Shown piece after piece: positions 1-4,835 of a stretch of DNA of 5,280 bases. A model generated the notes under the pieces. It saw nothing but the letters and a program-made list of their open reading frames with translations, ran no database searches and was not told the origin of the DNA. Within the stretch, counting starts at the first letter, position 1. Every line of letters starts with the position of its first letter. Position numbers and translations under genes: made by a program. Origin of the DNA: Nitrososphaerales archaeon (GTDB lineage: Archaea; Thermoproteota; Nitrososphaeria; Nitrososphaerales; Gagatemarchaeaceae); NCBI GenBank assembly GCA_030040055.1, contig JASHUK010000016.1:1-5280 (forward strand). Reading direction: 5' to 3'.

Positions 1-282
1 AAGTCGAGCAACTGGCAGACCCAGATGGCGGTGATCAACCTGCTCAACCTCCCCCTGATGTTCGCGAGCAACTCCATCCTCCCGGTCAGCATCATGCCGG
101 ACTGGCTGCAGGTCGTGGTGAAGTTCAACCCGATAAGCTACGCCAACGACGCGACCCGGCAGCTGCTCCTCGGCTCCCCCGGCCTCAACTCGCTCGCCTT
201 CGACTTCGGGGTTCTCGGGGTGTTCGCCGCGGTCCTCGCCGGGGTAGGCATCGTGATGTCGTGGCGCCTGCTGTCGGAGTAG
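1..282 (+). CDS. ABC-2 type transporter permease, C-terminal part (5'-truncated by window edge)
   Basis: The reading frame is open from base 1 and ends at TAG 280-282, giving the last 93 residues of a membrane protein. A hydrophobic segment at about residues 9-29 is followed by an interfacial stretch with the pattern N43-P44-x-x-Y47-x-x-D50-x-x-R53, then LLLG. A final transmembrane helix spans about residues 66-90, and the short tail ends WRLLSE. The 'NPxxYxxDxxR..LLG' stretch before the last helix is typical of ABC-2 permeases of the DrrB/daunorubicin-resistance type, which pair with a separate ATPase to export drugs, lipids or polysaccharides. The substrate cannot be told from this fragment. 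The ATPase gene would be expected just upstream, outside the window. The 3' end converges on the aldolase gene with only 6 bp between stop codons. The family call is fairly secure; the exact role is unknown. Confidence 0.8.
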   Translation, partial: KSSNWQTQMAVINLLNLPLMFASNSILPVSIMPDWLQVVVKFNPISYANDATRQLLLGSPGLNSLAFDFGVLGVFAAVLAGVGIVMSWRLLSE

Positions 283-288
283 GCCCGG

Positions 289-1041
289 CTAGGCTCCGAA
301 TATCGCGGCGCGCAGCTTCGCCGCCATGCCCTGAGGGTCCTGGTTCTGCCACACGTTCCTCCCCACGGCCACGCCGGCCCCTCCGGCCCGCATGACCCCC
401 TGCACCTGCTCGAGGAACGCTTCGTCGGTGGGCGCCTTCGGCCCGCCGGACATGAAGACCTTGACCCCCGCGGCCGCCTTCACCGCCCAGGAGAAGCTCT
501 CGCTGTCCCCCGTGTACTTCACCTTCACCGCGTCCGCCCCGAGCTCGAGCCCTGCCCTGGCCGCGTACGACACGATCTCCTTCGAGACGTCGTTCTGCAC
601 GGCCGCCCCCCTGGGGTAGACCCACGCTATCGCCGCCAGCCCCCGCTCGTGCGCCGCCTCCTGGACCCTCCCGAACTCGCTGAGCATCTCGGCCTCCAGC
701 CCGCTCCCCAGGTATATCGTGTACCCGACCCCCTTGGCCCCCATCGAGACGGCGTGCTCCACCGAGCAGACCTGCCTCGACACCGGCTCCCCCTTCGGCA
801 GGCTGGTCTTGCCGTTCACCTTGACTATCAGGGGGACCTTGCCGCTGTAGAACCTCTCGGCGACCCCCTTCTGGAAGACCACCCCGGTGAACCCGCCCTT
901 CGCCGCGACGTCCATCACGAACGACGGGTCGATGTTCCTGTCGTCGAAGTCCGTGGATGGGCCGTGCTCAAGGCCCTGGTCGTAGGCGAGGAGCATCCCC
1001 TTCCCCCCTTTCAGGAAGGGCTCCATCCGCTCCCGTCTCAT
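289..1041 (-). CDS. fba: Archaeal-type class I fructose-1,6-bisphosphate aldolase (FbaB/DhnA family)
   Basis: This 250-residue cytoplasmic TIM-barrel enzyme cleaves fructose 1,6-bisphosphate to dihydroxyacetone phosphate and glyceraldehyde 3-phosphate, or condenses them. The N-terminal motif AYDQGLEHGP (residues 19-28) is characteristic of archaeal class I aldolases. Relative to the Thermoproteus tenax enzyme, D21 matches the catalytic Asp24, W140 and Y142 match Trp144 and Tyr146, and K173 in AVKVKYTGD matches the Schiff-base Lys177, with conserved spacing. SGGPK (198-202) and GVAVGRNVWQ (223-232) form the C-terminal phosphate-binding loops. Length is normal for the family. The homologous ADH synthase (AroA') is less likely because the DQGLEHGP motif replaces its DHG motif. 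The ATG at 1041 is preferred over the ATG at 1026 because a TATA-like box lies 25 nt upstream of it, implying a leaderless mRNA. It is divergent from the FBPase gene. Confidence 0.93.
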   Translation of the reverse strand: MRRERMEPFLKGGKGMLLAYDQGLEHGPSTDFDDRNIDPSFVMDVAAKGGFTGVVFQKGVAERFYSGKVPLIVKVNGKTSLPKGEPVSRQVCSVEHAVSMGAKGVGYTIYLGSGLEAEMLSEFGRVQEAAHERGLAAIAWVYPRGAAVQNDVSKEIVSYAARAGLELGADAVKVKYTGDSESFSWAVKAAAGVKVFMSGGPKAPTDEAFLEQVQGVMRAGGAGVAVGRNVWQNQDPQGMAAKLRAAIFGA

Positions 1042-1061
1042 GTCCCGAACGCCCTCGGACT

Positions 1062-1070
1062 CTATTTAAC
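1062..1070 (-). promoter_or_regulatory. TATA-like box for the aldolase gene
   Basis: On the minus strand the 86-bp intergenic region contains GTTAAATAG. Its centre is about 25 nt upstream of the aldolase ATG at 1041. An archaeal TATA box at this distance puts transcription start at or next to the start codon. No Shine-Dalgarno-like sequence precedes the ATG, which agrees with a leaderless transcript. Assignment is by position and composition only. Confidence 0.55.
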
Positions 1071-1095
1071 GATATGGAGGCAAAACCACGCCAAC

Positions 1096-1103
1096 GCTAA
1101 TAG
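1096..1103 (+). promoter_or_regulatory. TATA-like box for the FBPase gene
   Basis: GCTAATAG is the only AT-rich element close in front of the FBPase gene. Its centre (about 1100) is 28 nt upstream of the TTG start, matching a leaderless or almost leaderless start. It is in inverted orientation to the aldolase box (CTATT at 1062-1066 against AATAG at 1099-1103), with about 34 bp between the two centres. The match to the TATA consensus is weak. Confidence 0.4.
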
Positions 1104-1127
1104 CCCGACTCCCCCGCGCGTCTGGCG

Positions 1128-2024
1128 TTGAAGCTCGACGAGTTCCTAAGGCTGAACGTCCGCGACGACCTGGCCAGGCTGACGACCGCAATCTCCCAGG
1201 CGGGGCTGACCGTGTGGGAGAACATCCCGCTCCAGTCGGGGGTGCTGACAGCCGTGAACCCTTCGGGGGAGACCCAGAAGGCCATCGACGTGTACTCCAA
1301 CGACGAGTTCACCGAGGCGATCCTAGCCACCGGGACAGTGGCCGAGGTCGCATCCGAGGAGACAGCCGAGCCGGCGACCGGCAAGGGGAGCCTCAGCGTG
1401 GGGATGGACCCGCTCGACGGGAGCTCGAACGTCGAGACCAACAACCCGCTCGGGAGCATATTCGGGGTCTACTCGAGGAAGCTGCCCTGCTCGGGGAGGA
1501 ACCTGCTCGGCGCGCTGTACCTGACCTACGGGAGCATGGTCACGCTGACCTTGTCCTTCGGGAAGGGCGTCCACAGGTTCGTGGCTCTGAGGCAGGGGCC
1601 GGAGACATCCTTCGAGCTGATGGGGATAGACCTGAAGATCCCCGAGAGGCCCGAGGTCTACGGCGTAGGTGGGTCGAGGAAGGACTGGATCCCGCCGGTC
1701 AGGGGGTTCGTCGACTCGCTCGAGGAGAGGGGGCTGAGGACGCGGTACTGCGGGACGTTCGTCGGAGACTACAACCAGGTCCTGGCCCGCGGGGGGATGT
1801 TCGCCTACCCGCAGCTGACGTCGAAGCCGAGGGGGAAGCTGAGGGTGCTCTACGAGACCGCCCCGATGGCGTTCATCAACGAGCAGGCCGGGGGATACGC
1901 GTCCGACGGCAGGAGGAACATCCTCGACATCGAGCCGGACGCGCTGTCAGGGACTAGCCCGGCGTACATGGGGAGCGCCTCTCTAGTTCGAGAGCTCGAG
2001 GCCCTCGTGTCGAAAGCCGACTGA
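1128..2024 (+). CDS. fbp: Fructose-1,6-bisphosphatase, class I
   Basis: This enzyme hydrolyses fructose 1,6-bisphosphate to fructose 6-phosphate, the committing step of gluconeogenesis, using Mg2+ in the cytoplasm. The 298-residue product aligns by eye over its whole length with bacterial and eukaryotic class I FBPases. It has ASEE (76-79, metal ligands), DPLDGSSN (94-101, metal/phosphate site), R206/Y207, Y227, K237 and E243. These correspond to pig R243/Y244, Y264, K274 and E280 with one constant offset. It ends with NEQAGGYASDG and LDIEP. It is shorter than the usual 330-340 residues, mainly between residues 150 and 180. The AMP-site residues known in pig and E. coli enzymes are not recognisable: GEMT/GELT reads DDLA (13-16), and Lys112-Tyr113 reads S88-L89. 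The start is TTG, because a stop lies in frame at 1101-1103 and no ATG or GTG lies between; MKLDEFLR fits the family N-terminus. Confidence 0.93.
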   Translation: MKLDEFLRLNVRDDLARLTTAISQAGLTVWENIPLQSGVLTAVNPSGETQKAIDVYSNDEFTEAILATGTVAEVASEETAEPATGKGSLSVGMDPLDGSSNVETNNPLGSIFGVYSRKLPCSGRNLLGALYLTYGSMVTLTLSFGKGVHRFVALRQGPETSFELMGIDLKIPERPEVYGVGGSRKDWIPPVRGFVDSLEERGLRTRYCGTFVGDYNQVLARGGMFAYPQLTSKPRGKLRVLYETAPMAFINEQAGGYASDGRRNILDIEPDALSGTSPAYMGSASLVRELEALVSKAD

Positions 2025-2029
2025 GCCGG

Positions 2030-3307
2030 CTACGGGAAGACGCCCAGAGTCCTGATTGCGTCCGCGACCCTTCCGACGCCGACCATCAGGGCCGCCGTCC
2101 TCATCGACGTCCCGTTCTTCTGAGAAGTGCTGTGGACGTCGCCGAAGGCCCCGGTGATCTTCTGCTCCAGCTTGGAGTTTACCTCCTCTTCCGTCCACCT
2201 CACCCTGTCCAGGTTCTGCACCCACTCGAGGTAGCTCACTATCACCCCTCCGGAGTTGGCGAGGACGTCGGGGATGAGGAAGATCCCGTTCCCGTCGATT
2301 ATCTTGTCGGACTCGGGGGTGGTCGGCCCGTTGGCGCACTCGGTGATGATCTTCGCCCTGATCCCCTTCGCCACGTCTGGGGTTATGGTGTTCTCCAGGG
2401 CCGCCGGGCAGACGACGTCCGCCTCGACCTGCAGCACTTCCTTGTCGGTCGCAGGCTGGGACCCTGGGAAGCCCACTACTGACCCGGTCTTCTCCTTGTA
2501 GGCGATCAGCTTCGAGGCGTCCATCCCCTTCTTGTCGATCACCCCTCCCTTCGAGTCGCTGGCGCCGACGAGCGTGGCCCCGTTCGACTGCATTATCTCA
2601 GCATAGTTGGAGCCCGCGTTCCCGAACCCTTCGACCGCGAAGGTGGTCTTCTTCAGGTCCATGTTCTTCACCTTGGCCGCTTCGATGGTGCAGAAGACAG
2701 CGCCCCTCCCCGTCGCCTTGTCCCTTCCCAGCGACCCTCCCAGTGGGACAGGCTTCCCGGTCACGACCTCCGGGACCATGTAGCCCTTCAGCGCGCTGTA
2801 GGTGTCGACTATCCAGGCCATGACCTGGGCGTTGGTATACACATCGGGAGCTGGGACGTCCCTGTAGGGGCCTATGAAGTCGGCGATGGCGGCCGTGTAC
2901 CGCCTTGTCATCCTCTCCTGCTCACCCATCGACATGTGCTTCGGGTCGCAGATGATCCCTCCCTTCGCCCCTCCGAAGGGGATGTCCGCTATGCTGCACT
3001 TCCACGTCATCCAGGCGGCCAGCGCCTTGACCTCGTCCAGGCTGACGTTCGGGTGGTACCTGATGCCTCCCTTGCACGGGCCTCTCGCGTCGCTGTACTG
3101 GACCCTGTACCCTGTGAAGACCCTGGTGTCCCCACCGTCCATCCTGACCGGCAGAGAGACGGTTATCTCCCGCTTCGGGTGCGCCAGCATCTGGTGGATC
3201 CCGTCTTCAAGCTTCAGGTACTCGGCGGCGATCCTCAGCTGCTCGAGCGCGTTGCTGAAAGCGTTCGGCTTATCGGAGTCCGACTGCATTGAACTCGTCC
3301 GGCTCAT
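2030..3307 (-). CDS. gdhA: Glutamate dehydrogenase (NAD(P)-dependent, hexameric type)
   Basis: This cytosolic enzyme interconverts glutamate and 2-oxoglutarate plus ammonia. At 425 residues it has the usual length for the archaeal/bacterial hexameric enzyme and resembles Pyrococcus GDH throughout. The substrate domain has RGPCKGGIRYHP (75-86, K79), the FGGAKGGI catalytic segment with K115, and PAPDVYT with catalytic D155. ITGKP/GGSLGR-type residues follow at 183-195. The Rossmann domain carries GFGNAG (227-232) and SDSKGG (250-255). ECANGPTTPE (323-332) and NSGGVIVSYLEWVQN (351-365) complete the glutamate site. D251 ends the second strand, but this does not settle NAD versus NADP. The ATG at 3307 lies 24 nt from a TATATA box; M7 (3289) is an alternative start in a poorly conserved, polar N-terminus. 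It lies downstream of the triosephosphate isomerase gene but has its own promoter. Its stop is 5 bp from the FBPase stop. Confidence 0.95.
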   Translation of the reverse strand: MSRTSSMQSDSDKPNAFSNALEQLRIAAEYLKLEDGIHQMLAHPKREITVSLPVRMDGGDTRVFTGYRVQYSDARGPCKGGIRYHPNVSLDEVKALAAWMTWKCSIADIPFGGAKGGIICDPKHMSMGEQERMTRRYTAAIADFIGPYRDVPAPDVYTNAQVMAWIVDTYSALKGYMVPEVVTGKPVPLGGSLGRDKATGRGAVFCTIEAAKVKNMDLKKTTFAVEGFGNAGSNYAEIMQSNGATLVGASDSKGGVIDKKGMDASKLIAYKEKTGSVVGFPGSQPATDKEVLQVEADVVCPAALENTITPDVAKGIRAKIITECANGPTTPESDKIIDGNGIFLIPDVLANSGGVIVSYLEWVQNLDRVRWTEEEVNSKLEQKITGAFGDVHSTSQKNGTSMRTAALMVGVGRVADAIRTLGVFP

Positions 3308-3327
3308 GAGTGCGCCAAATTTTTATG

Positions 3328-3335
3328 ATATATAC
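3328..3335 (-). promoter_or_regulatory. TATA box for glutamate dehydrogenase
   Basis: The 43-bp gap between the isomerase stop and the dehydrogenase start holds the most AT-rich stretch in the window (about 3317-3334). The palindromic TATATA at 3329-3334 is centred 24 nt upstream of the ATG at 3307, the spacing expected for a leaderless transcript. A second AT-rich patch, ATAAAAATTT read on the minus strand (3325-3316), could instead fire a start near M7 at 3289. This suggests the dehydrogenase is transcribed independently of the isomerase. Confidence 0.6.
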
Positions 3336-3350
3336 GCTTAGCGACTCCGT

Positions 3351-4013
3351 TCAGAGGGCCGAGGCCAGCTCGGCGACCTTCGACCTCCAGTCTCTGGCCG
3401 ACACTACGCTGCTCGAGACGAGCACCCCGTCCATCCCGAGGCGCACCGCCAGCTTCACGTCCTCGGCGGATGTGATGCCGGCCCCGCAGAGCAGCTTCCC
3501 CCGATACCCCGCGCTACTGGCGGCGCTGACCGCCCTGGAGAGCAGTCCGGGGTTAGCCCTGGACACCGCCACCCCCGACGCAATCAGCGACGGAGGCTCA
3601 ACGGCCAGGAGGTCGGGCTTCAGCCCCGAGAGCTTCGCCACCTCGGCCGCCGTCTCAGCGCAGAGGCAGACCTTCAGCCCCACTTTCCTCGCCCTGGGCA
3701 CGACCGCCTTCAGGTCCGCAAGCGGGACCCTCGCTTCGCTGTGGTTGAGCAGGGTCCCCGCCGCCCCCGCCCCCTTGGCGGCCTCCGGGAGCACCGCCCC
3801 GGTCGTCCTGTCGCCTACTTCGGCGTCCACGGCCTGGCAGAAGACGGGTATCCTGACACGCGACGCCACCAAGGCCAGCATCGGCGTCGGCGGTGCGACT
3901 ATCACGTCGACCCCCGTCTTCGACGAGACGCCCTCGGCTTCCGTCGCAAGCCTGACAGAGCCCTCGCCGAGGATCGAGGCGTAGTTCTTGAAATTAATCG
4001 CTAGAATTCCCAC
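3351..4013 (-). CDS. tpiA: Triosephosphate isomerase, archaeal short form
   Basis: This cytoplasmic TIM-barrel enzyme interconverts dihydroxyacetone phosphate and glyceraldehyde 3-phosphate. At 220 residues it has archaeal length, against about 250 in bacteria and eukaryotes. Substrate residues N7 and K9 lie in INFKNY (6-11). The electrophilic H91 is in LLNHSE (88-93), and the catalytic base E139 is in AVEPPSLI (137-144). Phosphate loops are CGAGIT (176-181) and GVLVSSSVV (196-204). All catalytic residues are present. Two departures from the archaeal norm are visible: NHSE is followed by AR instead of RR, and the loop-6 segment reads EPPSLIASG rather than EPPELIGTG. The start is GTG 4013-4011; a stop in frame at 4046-4044 leaves no upstream alternative, and the N-terminus fits the family. 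It precedes glutamate dehydrogenase on the same strand and is functionally paired with the nearby aldolase. Confidence 0.93.
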   Translation of the reverse strand: MGILAINFKNYASILGEGSVRLATEAEGVSSKTGVDVIVAPPTPMLALVASRVRIPVFCQAVDAEVGDRTTGAVLPEAAKGAGAAGTLLNHSEARVPLADLKAVVPRARKVGLKVCLCAETAAEVAKLSGLKPDLLAVEPPSLIASGVAVSRANPGLLSRAVSAASSAGYRGKLLCGAGITSAEDVKLAVRLGMDGVLVSSSVVSARDWRSKVAELASAL

Positions 4014-4042
4014 GAGTACCGTCGGTGGGGTCCGGTCGGGCG

Positions 4043-4051
4043 CCTAAAAGG
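4043..4051 (-). promoter_or_regulatory. Weak TATA-like element upstream of triosephosphate isomerase
   Basis: On the minus strand CCTTTTAGG is the only AT-rich patch in the 76 bp between the acidic ORF and the isomerase. Its centre is about 34 nt from the GTG start, longer than for the other genes here, so a leader of several nucleotides would be expected. There is no Shine-Dalgarno-like sequence before the GTG. This is a tentative call; read-through from the acidic ORF is an alternative. Confidence 0.25.
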
Positions 4052-4089
4052 ATGGCCCGGTCACTGCGTGTAGACGCTGCAGCGCGCGG

Positions 4090-4182
4090 TCAGAAGCCGT
4101 CGTCGTCCGAGTCGTCGTCCCATCCTTCCTCGTCCGAATCCTCGTCCGAGTCCTCGTCGAGTTCTTGGTCCTCTTCTGACAT
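4090..4182 (-). CDS. Extremely acidic small protein, 30 residues (hypothetical)
   Basis: Reading from ATG 4182 to TGA 4090 gives 30 residues, of which 12 are Asp, 7 Glu and 4 Ser, with no Lys or Arg (net charge about -19). The single Trp (W21) is flanked by EEG and DDD, and the C-terminus is DGF. It should be disordered and soluble. I do not recognise a family. Such strings can mimic nucleic acid or bind basic proteins or metals, but no function can be assigned. The frame stays open upstream to an ATG at 4275, giving 61 residues with a basic N-terminus. That form would overlap the YrdC gene start and skip the shared promoter, so the short form is preferred. An AT-rich stretch 20 to 30 nt upstream of 4182 supports this start. 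The opposite strand also reads open as a Ser-rich frame, so protein-level evidence would be needed. Confidence 0.5.
   Translation of the reverse strand: MSEEDQELDEDSDEDSDEEGWDDDSDDDGF
4128..4160. repeat. 12-bp near-perfect tandem repeat, just under three units
   Basis: On the plus strand the unit CCTCGTCCGAAT/GT begins at 4128, 4140 and 4152, the third copy being cut short. It lies inside the acidic ORF and encodes the DSDE repeats on the minus strand. Slippage-type expansion of an Asp/Ser/Glu codon run is the simplest explanation; shorter CGTCGTCC-type repeats continue from about 4099 to 4120. Confidence 0.65.
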
Positions 4183-4200
4183 CGGGCGGCCCGCGACTCG

Positions 4201-4216
4201 GTTTATCCTATTAAGT
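4201..4216. promoter_or_regulatory. Probable bidirectional promoter core between the acidic ORF and the YrdC gene
   Basis: The AT-rich sequence GTTTATCCTATTAAGT sits in otherwise GC-rich DNA. On the plus strand TATTAA (4209-4214) is centred 27 nt upstream of the YrdC-gene ATG at 4239. On the minus strand the same block (TTAATA 4214-4209 and GATAAAC 4207-4201) is centred 22 to 30 nt upstream of the acidic ORF ATG at 4182. Both spacings fit leaderless archaeal transcription. The two start codons are only 56 bp apart, so the two core promoters would overlap. Confidence 0.45.
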
Positions 4217-4238
4217 CTTGTTCGGATGGCGGTCGCCA

Positions 4239-4835
4239 ATGGCGCGCGTCGTCCGTTTCTCCGAAGAGACTGCACGTGAAGCGGCCAAGGCGGTCAGGGA
4301 GGGCTCGCTGATTGTCTACCCGACCGACACGCTCTACGCGGTCGGGTGCGACCCTGCGAACGAAGGGGCGGTCGCAAACGTGTTCAGGGCGAAGGGGAGG
4401 GGGTCAAGTCCTCTGCCGGTCCTGTGTGACTCGACGGAGACGGCCGGCAGGCTGGTGGACCTGGGGGGCACCGCGGCCGACCTCGCGGCAAGGTTCTGGC
4501 CCGGGGCGCTGACCATCGTCCGCCCCCTGACCGCGAAGCTTCCGGAGGCGCTGCATCAGGGGACAGGTTGGCTCGGGGTGAGGGTCCCTGCTTCTAAGCG
4601 GTGCGTCGGGCTGGTCAGGGACTGCGGTGGCTCGCTCGTCGGGACTAGCGCCAACCTGTCGGGGGAGCCCACGGCGAGGACGGCGGCGGAGGCTGCGGCG
4701 ATGCTGCCTGTTGGAGTGGAGCTGTACCTCGACGGCGGGACCCTGGAAGGGGCGCCTTCCACCGTCGTTAGGGTGGAGGAAGGGAGAATCACCGTTTTAA
4801 GGCAGGGGCGAGTCAGGGTCGGAGAGAACCCGTGA
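4239..4835 (+). CDS. Threonylcarbamoyl-AMP synthase, single YrdC domain (Sua5/TsaC type)
   Basis: Enzymes of this family make L-threonylcarbamoyl adenylate from threonine, bicarbonate and ATP, the first step of t6A formation at position 37 of ANN-decoding tRNAs. The 198-residue product is one YrdC domain: YPTDT (27-31), AKGRGSSPLP with K52/R54 (51-60, nucleotide and threonine binding), FWPGALTIV (86-94), GVRVP (113-117), GTSANLSGEP (135-144) and PSTVV (173-177). The C-terminal Sua5 domain found in many archaeal homologues is absent, so it is TsaC-like in size; a YciO-like paralogue cannot be fully excluded. ATG 4239 is chosen because it lies 27 nt after a TATA-like box; a TTG at 4218 would add seven unconserved residues. 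Its TGA overlaps the next GTG by 4 bp, indicating translational coupling with a THUMP protein. Confidence 0.88.
   Translation: MARVVRFSEETAREAAKAVREGSLIVYPTDTLYAVGCDPANEGAVANVFRAKGRGSSPLPVLCDSTETAGRLVDLGGTAADLAARFWPGALTIVRPLTAKLPEALHQGTGWLGVRVPASKRCVGLVRDCGGSLVGTSANLSGEPTARTAAEAAAMLPVGVELYLDGGTLEGAPSTVVRVEEGRITVLRQGRVRVGENP
4821..4826 (+). promoter_or_regulatory. Shine-Dalgarno-like site for the THUMP gene
   Basis: GGAGAG lies 5 nt before the GTG at 4832, within the final codons of the YrdC gene. It is the only start in the window with a well-placed purine-rich site. This fits the archaeal pattern in which first genes are leaderless and internal operon genes use Shine-Dalgarno initiation, and it supports the GTG start. 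Confidence 0.6.

Noticed and set aside
1076..1080. GGAGG as a ribosome binding site for FBPase
   Set aside because: It is 47 nt upstream of the TTG start and upstream of the proposed TATA-like box, far outside the usual spacing.
649..1131. Open frame of 160 codons on the plus strand, antisense to the aldolase and running into the divergent promoter region
   Set aside because: The product is a Pro/Leu/Arg/His-rich shadow of the aldolase frame with no recognisable domain. The aldolase on the opposite strand has all catalytic residues.
1214..1957. Long open frame (247 codons) in the +1-shifted frame inside the FBPase gene
   Set aside because: Its translation is a low-complexity Arg/Gly/Glu/Ala-rich string with no motif, as expected for a shifted frame in GC-rich DNA. 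The FBPase frame carries full family conservation.
3316..3325. T-run on the plus strand (TTTTT at 3320-3324) as a possible terminator
   Set aside because: No plus-strand gene ends nearby. The AT-rich patch is better explained as part of the glutamate dehydrogenase promoter on the minus strand.
3310..3984. Open frame of about 225 codons on the plus strand, antisense to triosephosphate isomerase
   Set aside because: The translation is Ser/Thr/Ala-rich with no domain, and the isomerase on the minus strand has intact catalytic motifs. It is a shadow frame.
4183..4275. 31-residue basic N-terminal extension of the acidic ORF, from ATG 4275
   Set aside because: It would overlap the YrdC coding start and run through the AT-rich promoter block. 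Its composition differs sharply from the acidic part, and no promoter lies upstream of 4275.
4025..4279. Ser-rich open frame of 84 codons on the plus strand, opposite the acidic ORF
   Set aside because: The poly-Ser stretch is just the complement of Asp/Glu codon repeats. The frame overlaps the start of the YrdC gene by about 40 bp and has no convincing promoter at its own start. It is weaker than the minus-strand acidic ORF, though that is also unproven.
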